Shown piece after piece: positions 46,177-58,107 of a DNA stretch of 64,000 bases. The DNA lies in NCBI GenBank assembly GCA_902806595.1, contig CADCXC010000013.1, forward strand, positions 496,001 to 560,000. Direction: 5' to 3'. Below the pieces are notes generated by a model. It was not told where the DNA came from. It saw only the letters and a program-made list of their open reading frames with translations, and ran no database searches. Source of the stretch: Pyrenopolyporus hunteri (taxonomy: Eukaryota; Ascomycota; Sordariomycetes; Xylariales; Hypoxylaceae). The position numbers were made by a program, and so were the translations under genes. The first letter of the stretch is position 1. Each line of letters opens with the position of its first letter.

Positions 46177-47786
46177 CTAGGCATCGAACACGATCTCGAT
46201 GATCGAATCCTGTGCTCCTTCGGGCGTCGTAATGTTTACGATGCGGAGTCTTTCGTCGGCCGCGGCCAGCAGAGTCTCCCAGTCCCTCCTGCTCCGCTCT
46301 TTGCCGTTAAACCCAGCCTTCATGAGGATATCCGCACTCCTAGCATTGATGTTAGGGGACTATAGCAGCGCCAAAAAGGGTCCTAATGGTGGAATTTTCA
46401 ATATCGTGGCTTACCTTTCTAGCCGGCTTTTGAAGCGGTTATTATCACTCAAATTAGGGAGGACCACCTCGCAGAGCCAGATCTTGGTGCCCTTCCTAAG
46501 AGCAAGCACCAGATTTTTCAGGATCTTGAGAGCGTACTGATCGCTCCAATCATGGAAGATATGGCGGAAGACGTACGCATCCGCCTGGCGAGTCACTTTC
46601 TGAGTGAAGAAGTTATAACTCGCGTATTCTAGCCTATCCCTGAGGTCCTCAGGAGCCCTAGCATCAGCGACAACTTCCGGGAGATCCAGTATAACGGCCT
46701 TCTTGACGCCGGGGTAGGCGCGAAGTACTAGAAATATCCAAGTCAGTACACTACAGGAAACGATTGACTTGAGTTAGACCACGGCAGTCAGTGCCAGCTC
46801 ACCGACATCCCGTGCGGCTATTGAAGAAAGAATATAATAAGATGAGTGAAAGAGTCTGCTTACTTCCTTGGCATAGGTCACCGCCAGCTCCGCCAATATC
46901 AACGATAGTCTCAGGACACTGATCCTTGTCGGCCCACGGCAAGTTGTCCACGAAGTACGAGGACCTATATCCTGCCGATTTATTCGATATAGCCATAGCG
47001 GAGCGGAAACGAGCGACTCGGGATGGATCTTCGGCAAGGTAGTCGAAGAAGGTCTTACTGGGGTCCTCAACTTCTTTCTGGTCGAACCCGCTCTCTTTAA
47101 TCATCTTCTCCTCCCTAAAGGCCAGCACCGCGGCGGAGTGCCCCGGCTCCCCACTCCCTGGGTATCGCCGTAGACTTTCGGCGAACTTGGACATGCCGGA
47201 CAGCTGCTCACCAAACATCATGCCAATTAGATCCTTCAGCTGTGGGGCGGCGAATGCTGCCGAAATAGCATTGTGTTTGACGGACAGGTCCGGCGAGACT
47301 TCTTCGAAGATGCGGAAAGTAATAGCAGCCTGGACTATGCGGCGAAGGTCCTCTTCTGGGAGCCCGCAGCTCTTCGCAAGATCTGCGTACGATATCTCAC
47401 CGTTATCGGAAGGAGGAACATGAGACGCAATATCGAACGCGTACAACGTTTTGAGAATGCCTGATAAGCTGATCTTGGGTGATGGTAAGTTGCTGAACTT
47501 AACTAGTGTTTCTTTATCACGTATCATGGGGGGATTAGATTCATACAGCCGGCAATAGCAATGTCATTAGATAATCCATTGGTCCCAGCAGGCGGACATT
47601 TAGTTCGTCGATCGTGTCGAGGAGCTCAGTCCGAGTAGCCGTGAGAGAAGGAGGAACGTTGACAGGCTGTGCTCCTAGAGCGATAGAGAACTGTCCCGCA
47701 TCGGTGCCTTTCAAGGCGTCTTCCAAGGCGCGCGTATTTCGCTCAACGATCGACGCAAGTTCAGAAATCGATCTCAGGGGCGCCAT
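46177..47786 (-). CDS. SAM-dependent O-methyltransferase (fungal polyketide type)
   Basis: Plant/fungal-type small-molecule O-methyltransferase, like those in sterigmatocystin and other secondary metabolite pathways. Five exons: 47786-47547, about 47473-46864, 46817-46803 (15 nt), 46727-46415 and 46339-46177, giving about 446 residues. The start of exon 2 is the least certain, because an acceptor a few codons upstream is also in phase. The N-terminal helical dimerisation domain leads to the SAM motif VDIGGAGGDLCQG. The 15-nt microexon supplies TARDV and is needed to keep frame. Next come DLPEVVADAR and the catalytic His in FRHIFHDWSD. The end is typical, with GFNGKERSRRDWETLL and DSIIEIVFDA. 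The next gene upstream is an MFS carrier on the same strand, which may be a partner; no synthase is visible. Confidence 0.85.
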
Positions 47787-48660
47787 TGTGATGATGAGAG
47801 TTCTGGTCGTAGAGATATGACGGGGAAACTAAAAAGAAATACTGGGAATCGTAGTATAAAAATTGAAAGAATAGTTTAGACGATATATTTGACAGTTAGG
47901 ATCTCCTCTCTAGAGGAATCAGTCTCCTTATATAGTCGTCAATTATCTCACTAATATTTATTATCGACGCTGTCGTTATCCCCGACCCCGAAGGAAAATA
48001 CCGAACCCGACCCTTTCTATACCTAGCATAGTTTTTCAGCTCGGTCATTCTAGTACATAGAAAAGGATTATCACGGTCGTAACGTGTGGATATCCCGAGA
48101 TATTGACATGCATAAGCCATACTTATACCCCTAGCGTTGATCGCTTTTATCTGTTAAAAGGGCCGACCCCTTGTATAAAAGGGGTAGTTCTTGAATCTGT
48201 AGCTATTAGCAATACGCAGCCGCCTCAGTCCTTCGTAGATTACTACAGCGGTTTTTGAATATTGGTATGACTCATATTCTTAGAATTGCTAATAGGCCAA
48301 GAATTTCAAGACCACAAGCTCGCACAACACATATAAGGGGCCAGGATGGAGAAATAATAAATTGACAGAGAATAATATATTGGCAGATGGATTTCGCAGA
48401 TCTTCTGAGCCTTTCAACATATTCTAAACCTCCATCCTCGATGTCCTCAAACTATATCCAGAGCTTCAATATAGTGTTGTGCGAGCTTATATGCCTAGGT
48501 GAAATTCACTGCTATAACTCGTACTCTCATCATAACGGAATAGTCGCATGCAACGCCAAAAAAAGAAATCGAATTAATGGCAGCAACAAGCCTAGTCTAT
48601 ACCCCACGAAGGCCGGAGATCACAGACTAGTATCAGAAACATCTCCGGTAGTCACGCCGT
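47787..48660. other. Intergenic region between O-methyltransferase and MFS gene
   Basis: About 0.9 kb that should contain the O-methyltransferase promoter and the MFS terminator. Short ORFs here have no support. Confidence 0.45.
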
Positions 48661-50689
48661 TTAGTAGGTGTACCGGAAACCTGGCTGATACTCGCCCTAT
48701 AATATAGGTTAGTCGGGCATTCGAACGCGGGGGGACGAAGTAGATAGTCTTACTCCCGATACTTCCAGCTGCTTCTCTCCTCGGTCGGCTTTCTTGTTGT
48801 CAATATAGAACGATATGTCCAAGGCGCATACCGTAACAATCGCTACTAAAGAGGCCGTGATACACGTCCACAATCCAGGCTTATACCCTGTGGCTGCGTC
48901 TTGTGATCTAATAAACAGTCAGCGTTGTCTATTATGCTAGGGGGACCGAAGAACGGAGGAGATACTCACCTAAAGACCAAGCTACCAGTAATACCGCCAA
49001 GGCTAGCGAACGAAACCCATGATGCACTCGCGAAGGCACGCTTCCATTGCCCACGGATATTATTGGCTTGATACGCCAGAGATGCTGGTATGGCTGTTAT
49101 CGCCCCCGCGGTCACGAAGAAAGCCCCGAAGTAGCGGACCCCGTCGTTGTGGTGCCAGCCAAGAATAGGTAGACCTATAAGCGTAAGAACCGTGCAGGAA
49201 ATCAGAATAGGACCACGAAAGTGGTAGCGGTCTCCGATCCATGCGGCGATATACATAGTGATGCATCCGAATACGTAAGGAGGGGCAATAAGGCACATCG
49301 AGGCGCCACGGCTAAACCCTAGGTTCGTGTAGAGGATAAGGGGTAAAAAGTAAGCTATCGAGTAGGTCATGGTGTTCAAACAATAAGATAGTAGGCCGTA
49401 TGCCCTAAGAGATAGTTAGTTTGAAGGGACATCATATCATACCGTACCGCTTGCTGCTCTCAGATTCTCTTTGTTTAGCTTACCAGACTCTCCAATCTAA
49501 ACCACCTCCCAAAAACAAGCTTAATTTGAATTTCGGGACTTCGCTATCGCCACGATCGGCGTGAACTCGCCTGGTTACCCATGCGCGTTCTTTGACAGTT
49601 AAAAATTGCCACGTCAGGCGATCAGAATCGGGAAAGTCGACCAAGAGCCAGTAACAGAGTAAAGCGATGACGCAAGATATGAGCCCTGTATGAATTACAA
49701 TTAGCACTTAGACGTCTTATATACGACCAGAAATCGATTTAACATGCCTTCAACAATAAATATCCATCTCCAGCCGCTAAGACCGGCTACCCCGTCGAGT
49801 TGCATTAGTCCGAATGCGAGAATACCACTAGGACGCATCTTGTTAATATCCTTGCCTACGACGGGCGGAAGCATAGGTAAATGGCCCACGGATGGATAAA
49901 CTCACGAGAATGCAAGGGCAACGCAGCCGAGGAGGTAGAATAACGAATATCTTCGGCCAACCTCGTCTATCTCATTCATCAGCTACGCGTAATCGGGTTT
50001 ATCGTGACTTCATATTGAGTGGTCAAGTCTTACATCGCGTGAACCAAGTCGACCTGTGATCGAATTGGTGTTAGCATCAAATACGACTGAGATTTAGCGA
50101 GGGATGTGACTGGATGTTTAGTGTTACCAATTGAAGGAGGGAGGGCACATACAATAGGTATACGCAACCTGGGAAGCACCCAGCCTCGAAAATGCCGAGG
50201 ACTAATCGAAGAGCTATGAGGACCTCGTATGACGGAGTGAAGCCAAACCCGATCATAACAGCTCCCCACAGCAAGCCAATGGTGGACAGAAAGAAACGCG
50301 GGCCAACCTTGCGGATGACTACTGCTGATGGAGACTGGAATATGATGTATGTGATGAAGAAGACAAGGGTAATGACGGACTACGAGGTTGTAACGGTTAG
50401 CGAAGGGCCCGTGGTCGATAGGGTGGTCAGGGAGCCTTACGTAACGATTGCCAACGAGATGCAATTCCTCGTTCATCCCAGCGACGGCTGCATTCGAAAG
50501 ATTCGTCCGGTCCATCAAGCTGACACAATACAAGCAACCCAGGAGGACAACGAGCCGGCCGTCGACCCGCCGTAAGATCTTCTTCCCCTCCTTCTCACTG
50601 ATGTCATCCTCGACTACCTCTTGGGTCTTCGCATCGCCGAATTCCGCCTTCTCTGCGTCGTGGTCCATGACTGAAACTTCTCTATCCAT
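48661..50689 (-). CDS. MFS carrier, allantoate/nicotinate permease (Dal5/Tna1) family
   Basis: Nine exons give 487 residues: 50689-50441, 50379-50153, 50053-50034, 49966-49906, 49827-49748, 49685-49484, 49404-48970, 48907-48754 and 48696-48661. All phases agree. Helix 1 carries GCLYCVSLMDRTNLSNA, the anion:cation symporter family signature. Others are GPRFFLSTIGLLWGA, RLVLGIFEAGCFPGCVYLLS, GWRWIFIVEG and AYQANNIRGQWKRAFASA. The last exon ends PGFRYTY, the conserved family tail. Intron 5 has a GC donor (GAAG/GCATGT). The family imports anionic organic molecules such as allantoate, nicotinate, biotin or pantothenate. The start could be further upstream (in-frame to 50788). It lies next to the O-methyltransferase on the same strand. 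Confidence 0.88.
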
Positions 50690-53600
50690 CGTTTGTTGAG
50701 CCTGATATAACTCGTGGTTTGGTGACCGTGAGGTCTGTCTGTGGTTCTTATCTACTCGGACTAAGCGCAGGTTAGTATAGAGATCCACTTCGAAGTTGGA
50801 GATCGAGAGGGGTTAACCGGGGTTAACTTGAAAGCAGCCGCTTAGACGTTGAATTAAGGGGTAGTACTGACATCTCACTTAGATATATCTCCAAAATTAG
50901 TCGGGTTAGTTGGCTTTGGAGATTAGTCTTGTTGCTGATTCGTTTACCTAGCGGATGCAGGAGGATGTTGACCTTGCCGCTACTGGGCCCCCGTTAAAAT
51001 TGATTTTGGATAGTTCATCTGGGAAAAGATCTGATGTTAAATTGCCGTCGTCGGTCCCGTAGATCTAGCGGGCATATACAAGTATCTCCAGGAGACCTCT
51101 TTATGAGTACGGCTCGTTCGACTAGTGCGTGCGAAAGACAAAGAGCCGACTGGAGAATTTATACTAGATATCGTGTAAGCCACATTCATTTCGAATCCGG
51201 GGTACTGTCTTACCCTCTCGGGCCCGACTTGGTCGTTTCGGCTTTAAAATATCGTGGCTTTTGAAAATTTCTACTTGCTTTTTTATTTCAGGGGACCCCC
51301 ATACCAATCTCGCAGCCTAAGCCGTCGTAGGGGTTCTCCCAAAGCCAAACACTCTTTAGTATCTATCCCTTAACACAATTCATGGCGAATAGCCCTACCA
51401 ACAACACCCGGAGTAAATTCGTCGCAAGGGTCGGCCTATAGCGAGGGAAACAACTTTGTTGTTGCACGAACTTTTCAACTATCTAGCCCGAAGGTCCCGG
51501 GTATACATAGAGGATTAGAACAAAAGGGCGGTACATACATGTAAGTTTTATATGCCCATGTCAGGATGCAGCCCGGAGTTTCCCACCTAAGTGCTCCGTT
51601 AAGGATATCTTCTCCAGTTCCGCCTGGCATTATTGGCTATAGAGAAAGGTGGCAAAGGTGATGCTAGGAGCTTTTTAGAACCCTCCCTTTTCTCTCTCTC
51701 TCTCTCTCTCTCATATCATTTCCCGAGCCTCATTCCGTGTGCCCTTGTAAGGTGTAGAATGATTCCAGTTCCATTCTTAATGATTGGTTAGCTAAAAAGT
51801 AAGGGGCTTGGCCTGGTGATCTAAAGAAGTCGGGGTAGGACAATGAAGCAAAGGTCCAATATGCGGGGAGGCGTCACCGCTAACCTCATTCAGTTATAAG
51901 CAGACGTAACAAAGACATTAGCAGCTTGGGGAATGCGGGGTTAGCTTATCACTTTCTACTTTGGGGTAGTAGGCTGGTAGAGGTACCGAGATTCAACGCA
52001 GATTGCATTCGAGATCATCTCCAGATCTTTTTAAACTTTCGAGATATAGTTACCTACTTAGGTATTATATGTACATAGCTTATAGAAGAAGCGGATGCTT
52101 AACACAACATAATGTAGTGTACATACAGGCGCCATATATCACCTTACCATGGTATCCGATAATACGACGTAAAAACCGCGAACCATCAGATGGCCCCTGG
52201 TGTTTGACGGCAGTGAACATATACCTACCCAGGTGCTGGGCCAGCCGCAGCGCGTGTGTGATCCCGACAGGCGGAACGCAACCAGCAGCCAGCGCTCTAA
52301 ATGGTCGAAACCCCTACCCGAGACCTGGTCTAATAAATCCCAAATTAGCTACCTACCCTAGCCACGTCGTGTCCGTTAGTATTCGGCGTGCCTTGATTTG
52401 ACGATTTCTTTCGACTAGGACTCGTAAGCTGGATGCTTTTCTTTCGCAAACTTGATGTCAAAGACGGGTCTAGATCCCCTATTCTTCCCCTCCCTCCATA
52501 GGACTACCGCCAACCCGCGGCTTTAACGGGCGCCTACGGGCCAGGAACCCCGCCGGACCCTTGGACATATGCTGCTTCAACCCAATATACCGGGTTACTT
52601 TAAGCTTATTTCATTCCGGGACCCTGTCATACGACCATCTCATCCAAGTTATCAGGCGCGATGTAATGATTCATGTCTATCTTGAAGGTTGAGTACATGT
52701 ATTGGTAACTAATTCGCTTCAATATCGCGGTCGTAGACAAAAATATCATGATTCGCATGTCGCGGAGCACGGTTTATCCTTCAAAGGAAGCCACCCTGAC
52801 TCTTATCTTACCCGGAGAAAGATTCACCGTCTGCATAATGTCCCAAGGGCGGACCATACGACTCAGATATGAGTTCACATAGGTTCATCTTATGAGCGCA
52901 CACTCGGTCTCGCCCAAGCAATGGACGTAAAACATCGGCCAATATGGTTAACCCCTCCATAGGAGCTAGACAACAATACTAAGACCTGCCCATTCGCTCT
53001 TTGTTCAAAATATTACCTCCCACGCTGATTCCCTTTATGTCAGAAGCCAGACAAGGTCATTGCGGAAATCGACTTTTACCAACCCTATATTTTCCTTTGG
53101 CGTATGTTTTATATGGCAGAGACATATAGGGAATCTTTTAAACATTAGAATGATCCAGGGTTCTACAGGTAACACCATCATATAATTCAGGGAATCGATG
53201 TGGTAAGAGCCCGGGGGGAGAAGGTACCGAATCGGCTTCAGAGGAAACTTCTTCAAACCATAGCAAACGGCGAAAAAGGCAATAGAGTCAAACAATGTCT
53301 CTGCGATAACCCAATGGATCAATTCGCGAACTAGTGACGGTAACTTTATGAGTACCTAGAGATACTTGTTGAGGGTACGGCAGAGGAACGCAAATTAATC
53401 CAGTTGTAGGAACTAAAGCAGAGCCATGCATGATGCCCGCGATACCACGTATCAAACCATTACATTGGTCCCAAATTCAAACCTGTCTTCGACGCATACG
53501 AATGCCTTTATCACCCCGTTTCCAGGACCTGCTCGGATCTAACAGATGGTATCGGGTTCGTCAATCTATATATATCTACTCGCCCTGCACCCATACACAG

Positions 53601-54231
53601 AGGACGAACCCACCCACAAATTGCTCCTGATACAGCTAATATATACATAGCTATGCGGTGCTGTCCTTCTCGACACGCTCTGTTATACCGAACGGTTCTA
53701 ATCTTATTGGGATTTCCTCTCATGAGCCCCCTCAGACTGTCTGAAAGTCTACCACTTGATAGAGTACAATAGTATATATCCAACAGGACGTCAGATTCAA
53801 TTCACATCGCCTTACTCGGCCGAAATCCTGGGCTGGCCGGAGGCGGCTACACAGATATGGGGTATAGAAGCCCCTACGCCAATAACTACACGGTGCGCGG
53901 AATGTAGTCACTCACAGCGCCTTCGTTCCACGCCGGGATCCTACGAGGATGATTACGTGGTCATCTTCACTCAAGTCTAGTGTTACGACTCGATTTCCCA
54001 CGTAAACGAACACCCATAGGAAGACGGAACAGGCCTAGAGAGGGAAAACAACATAGTGTTCACTGCTTCGAATATGGATTTTAAAATGGCTGCTTGCTCG
54101 GCGCATATGGCCATTGCATCTTCAATATCAACAATTATCACTCATCAAAAGTCATTGAGTAGAACAATTTGGCTTAAAACAAGAACCACTGCTAAAACAA
54201 CACTTTATCAACAAACACTTAAGAATTAAAA
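50690..54231. other. Gene-poor region, 3.5 kb
   Basis: No convincing gene. It contains a (CT)n tract at 51690-51712, a divergent promoter part near 50.7-51.0 kb, scattered ORFs below 135 codons, and a possible gene relic at 53035-53340. Composition is normal, not AT-shifted. The last 150 bases, A-rich with repeated CAA, are probably the leader of the gene at 54232. Confidence 0.5.
53035..53340 (-). pseudogene. Possible membrane-protein gene relic
   Basis: An open stretch reads LPSLVRELIHWVIAETLFDS, then IAFFAVCYGLKKFPLKPIRY, with a hydrophobic helix and a composition that looks coding. It is closed by a TAG just upstream and a stop at 53035, and no exons that extend it are obvious. It could be a remnant of a fungal multi-pass membrane protein. 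I do not recognise the family, and chance cannot be excluded. Confidence 0.2.
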
Positions 54232-54780
54232 ATGAGTCGCTGGGGACACCTGGATTCCGACAATGACCTTCCGCACGGTTTCAAGCGGATCGGATATGAC
54301 GCGGATGACAAGATCTACACGTTCGAGAATACCCTCGACGGTAGTATCTGGACAGGAAGCCGGACAGACCCGAGCGAATGCGTGCGAGAGCCCACGCGGA
54401 AGCCGGCTGAGGAGAGCGAGCCGCCGAAACCCAAGGGACCGGCCCCGAAGACTTTCGAGGACATGGGGCCCCACATCTCCAGGTCCAACAGCGTTAAGAG
54501 TACCAGCTCTCTACGGAAGACCATAAAGTCCGTGGGAAAGCTCGTTCGCCGGGTAACGAAGAGCAAGCTGGGACGGGCCGGGGATTCCAACGAGACGCTA
54601 GTCGGCGGGAATACCATGAACATCCAAGAGTACGACGCCATCAGCATCGATATAAACGATCTCGATGATCAAAGAAGCTGGGGCATCGTATGGCTTGCGG
54701 ATAAGTCCCGAAAAGCCGATAAGCCTGTTGGGTTCGGCACCGCGGACGACCCGGACGAGCTGTGGCTGAATGTAGAGTAA
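54232..54780 (+). CDS. Unknown protein sharing the MSRW N-terminal module
   Basis: A single exon of 182 residues. Residues 1-42 (MSRWGHLDSD, LPHGFKRIGYDADDKIYTF, DGSIWTG) align closely with the start of the LysM membrane protein at 17252. After this module the two differ completely. Here there is a Pro/Lys-rich linker, a basic Ser-rich segment (SLRKTIKSVGKLVRRVTKSK), then a C-terminal acidic region (YDAISIDINDLDD, GTADDPDELWLNVE) with no membrane helix or LysM. No known domain is recognised beyond the shared module. It is probably a soluble intracellular protein. Confidence 0.72.
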   Translation: MSRWGHLDSDNDLPHGFKRIGYDADDKIYTFENTLDGSIWTGSRTDPSECVREPTRKPAEESEPPKPKGPAPKTFEDMGPHISRSNSVKSTSSLRKTIKSVGKLVRRVTKSKLGRAGDSNETLVGGNTMNIQEYDAISIDINDLDDQRSWGIVWLADKSRKADKPVGFGTADDPDELWLNVE

Positions 54781-55399
54781 ACAGCTAGACCAGCGCCCGT
54801 TGGAGAGGACGGGTTCTAATGATAAAGACAGAAGAAGCTTTTAAAAATAATAAAAAGAGTTAAGAAGATAAATTGAACTTGTTAAGACTTAGTCACCGTT
54901 ATGGTACATGCCGCCACTAAGATATTTCCCATCGTGTTCTCCATCCCTATCTCGCTTGGTAACTAGGAGCGCCTTGTAATACGAATAACTAGAGCCATAA
55001 AAACGTGTTAGTCCTATCGTCTTTGTTTTAAAGTCTGTTTTGAAGAAGCTCCTAATGCTGAAGAGAGATCGGGGTTGGTAACGCGGCATATAAGAACGTG
55101 AATGGATATAGAATGAATCTAATAGTTACTCAACTTGGAGATCTATAACTGGCTGGCGAGTTACACTAACAAGCACCCTATTAAGGTACCTAGTGTCAAG
55201 TATTCAGAGGGAGAGAGACCCGAGATAATATATTAACCCTCTATTCCGAATTCTATTACTTTTAATCATAATGTGTCTACCATGATTCGTTCAACATCGC
55301 GTCGTCAGATTCTATCGTGTACCAAGATCTTGATTGTCATACAACGGAAAAGAAAGCGTCATGCGGGAAAAGCCAGGTAGGAGCTCGACAGGACAGCAA
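54781..55399. other. Intergenic region between convergent genes
   Basis: About 0.6 kb between the 3' ends of the MSRW-module gene and the intronless MFS gene. A-rich sequence directly follows the first stop. No other feature is seen. Confidence 0.45.
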
Positions 55400-56932
55400 T
55401 CAGTACGTGTACCTAAAGCCCTCCACGCCTTCGAGAACCGTCTTCCCGGCTGCGGCCCGTCTATTTGCGAACAAGAAATATGTCGAGAAAGCGCCGACAA
55501 TGGCAATGATCAAGATGTGTGACCCTATCGAGACCCAAACAGCAGTTAAATAATGGGGTGCCTCCTGAGACCGGACAATGAAGCTGCCCGCGATCCCACC
55601 GGCGCCATTCATCGCCGTAACGGCCGCGGCTGTAAATGCGCGCTTCCACTGGCCGGCGATATTGTTGGCTTGGTAAGCGCTCAGCGCAGCCCAGTTACTC
55701 ACGTATGCACCTGTCGCGAGGTAAGTCCCGACGTAGCGCACAGTGACCTGCTGAGAGAAGCCCAGCATGCAGAAGCCGACGATAAGGCAGGCGCAGTTGA
55801 AAATGATGACGGGTCCTCTAAGACGGTATCGGTCGCCGATCACGGAGGATAAGAGCACGGGGATTACGGCGTAGTAATATGGAGGGGCGGAGAGTAAGAT
55901 CGCCTGGTTCTCGTCGAAACCCATGCCGCTCTGCAGGATAATCGGCAGGAAGTAGGATAGCGCGGTGGAGACCAGGTTGAGTAGGAAGAACATGCACGCG
56001 AAGCCGTAGACTTTGGGGTCCTTGGCGTGCACGAAGACCTTGCCCCAGGAAAAGGGGTCCGGCTCGACGTCCTTACGGTCGGCGTTGATCCGGGCGACGG
56101 CAAGCTCCTGCTCCTCCGGCGTGAGAAACCACAAGGATCGGTGCGCCTCCTCCGGGAAATCGACGATCCAGAAATACGTCGCCAGCCCGATGGCCATGGA
56201 AATCAGGCCCTGCACCAGGAACATGTAGCGCCAGCCAGCAATGCCACCCTTGCCATTCAGCTGGTTAAGACCGTAGTTGACGATGCTGCCCGTGGCAAGG
56301 ATGACGACTTCTCCCGTCTGCAAGAAGGCGAAGCGCGTCTGTTGCTCCCTTCTCGGGTACCACGTCGAGATCAGGTACGTGAGTCCTGGGTAAATGCCAC
56401 TCATAGAAATACCAAGGAGCACACGTAGCGCGATCATCTGTCGCCAGGTCTGGATGAATGCGGTACACATGGTGATGAGGCCGAAGCAGAAGGTGATGAA
56501 CGAGAACCATAATCGCGGGCCGAACGTGCGCACGGCGAGAGTCGAGGGTAGCTGGAAAGCTATGCTGGAGATGGTGAAAATGAATATACTGACGCTGAAG
56601 CGGTTTCCTGTAAGGTCCAAGTCCGAGGGCATGGATGTTACCGACGCCGAGCTAATAACACCCGAGTCGAGAAGATTGAGAGAGCAGAGTATGCCCGCGA
56701 TGGTGCAGAGTCGCAGGTCGACTTTGAGCCTGAGGCGCCTTTCCAGGGCACGTCGAGTCTCGACAGGCTCCGTGATCCTCACGCCGGCGGTGTTCAGGAC
56801 ATCGCCCTCCTCCTCTTCCCCCTCTCCGCCGGAAACACGCCCAGAAGCGACATCTCTGCCATTAATCGCTTTCGACGGGGAGGACTTATCACCCGGCCGA
56901 CTTTGGGAAAGGCTAGTTGAGAATGTAGCCAT
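55400..56932 (-). CDS. MFS carrier, Dal5/Tna1-like, intronless
   Basis: A single exon of 510 residues with about twelve membrane helices. A 70-residue polar N-terminus with an acidic GEGEEEEGD run leads to RLCTIAGILCSLNLLDSG. In this signature helix the usual D-R-x-N is replaced by D-S-G, so the ion/substrate-binding Arg seen in the 48.7 kb carrier is missing. Other blocks follow family order: RTFGPRLWFSFITFCFGL, RVLLGISMSGIYPGLTYLIS, GWRYMFLVQG, GDRYRLRGPVI and AYQANNIAGQWKRAFTAA. It ends VEGFRYTY. Substrate unknown; the family carries anionic vitamins, ureides or organic acids. It lacks all eight introns of its relative. Confidence 0.88.
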   Translation of the reverse strand: MATFSTSLSQSRPGDKSSPSKAINGRDVASGRVSGGEGEEEEGDVLNTAGVRITEPVETRRALERRLRLKVDLRLCTIAGILCSLNLLDSGVISSASVTSMPSDLDLTGNRFSVSIFIFTISSIAFQLPSTLAVRTFGPRLWFSFITFCFGLITMCTAFIQTWRQMIALRVLLGISMSGIYPGLTYLISTWYPRREQQTRFAFLQTGEVVILATGSIVNYGLNQLNGKGGIAGWRYMFLVQGLISMAIGLATYFWIVDFPEEAHRSLWFLTPEEQELAVARINADRKDVEPDPFSWGKVFVHAKDPKVYGFACMFFLLNLVSTALSYFLPIILQSGMGFDENQAILLSAPPYYYAVIPVLLSSVIGDRYRLRGPVIIFNCACLIVGFCMLGFSQQVTVRYVGTYLATGAYVSNWAALSAYQANNIAGQWKRAFTAAAVTAMNGAGGIAGSFIVRSQEAPHYLTAVWVSIGSHILIIAIVGAFSTYFLFANRRAAAGKTVLEGVEGFRYTY

Positions 56933-58107
56933 CGCCTCAGCCTTGGGCGGGGAAAGTCAATGCGCAAAATGAGCGAAGTTCGAAATCGCCGGCGCTGACA
57001 GGAAGTCTCAACTTATCATATACTTCCTAAACCCAAGTCAATGCAACGGTACCTGGGCTCCAACGTGAAAAAGTATTTCCAATGATGTATATGATGTAAG
57101 TAAGCAAAAGTGGAGAGTCTGTTACTTTCTTACCAATCAAGACTATTTTTTAGTAGTATTTAGCCGACCGTATAACATTAAGCTTGTGATATTTCGGGCT
57201 CGTTCGGCGGTTTCGACAGTTGGGAGCTTTTGACTTACGTAGCACCACCACGGTAGCCCTAGGCCAGCTAACTATACTTATCTTAGCAGACCGTCTCTGT
57301 GTTAGATGGAGGTGTGTTCTAGGCCTCGCAGTTTTAAACATTCCATTTCATGGCGTGAAAATCGGGCATACCGCCCTACCTAACTATGCTTCAACCCAAC
57401 ATAGAAACATAGCCTATAATCTGGAAGTGTAAATGTCTTGATCCAATCAGCCGTAGGCGTCATAGACCAACGCTGCTGAATTCAATTAGTTACTATGATC
57501 CTAGTCGCGTTAGGCATAATTGTTCGTGAGTTGCACTCAGATGATAACGCAGGATAACTTGGGGCTAAACTGATATCCGTGTCTGACAAAGTTGCACGCC
57601 TACCTAAGCATGGAATGCCGAGACCGTACCGGAGAGATCGTGATGACTATGCGTTGAAATTGTCTAACTCCGATCATCCCGGAATTCGGGAAGCTTCCAA
57701 GATCCCCATTGAACCAGGGACCGATATTACCGAAAAAGAGAACGATGGACCCGCCTAACCATCGCAAATTCCAGAAAGAGAGCATGGCATCAGAGCCATA
57801 TCCCTTTCATAAACTCAAAACGCTTTTTTCCTGCGATTATTTTTGGTATGATCCCGCCCAAAAAGGTATCCGACGCCCTAGTATTGAGAAATACGTAAAT
57901 ATCCCCACTTCCCATGGAAGACTCCGACCGACAGGCTATGTTAGCGACGAATTAAAGAGACTAAAGGGCGGGTAAAGGCTAGATGTATTAGTGATTAAGT
58001 GCTCCTCCAGGAGCGTTTAATTAGGGTTGCCTTGCTTGAATGAGGGCAAGTATCTTTCAAGTTTGCAGTACCCACGGCCTGCTTTCCATAGTGTGACGCG
58101 CGGGCAT
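56933..58107. other. Intergenic region
   Basis: About 1.2 kb. It holds the MFS promoter on its left and the 3' flank of the riboflavin-kinase-like gene on its right. ORFs at 57220-57432 and 57709-57975 have no family signal. Confidence 0.45.

Noticed and set aside
51690..51712. CT dinucleotide run as a regulatory element
   Set aside because: A simple microsatellite with no gene start nearby.
56394..56972. 192-codon plus-strand ORF
   Set aside because: Antisense shadow of the intronless MFS carrier; codon pattern belongs to the minus strand.
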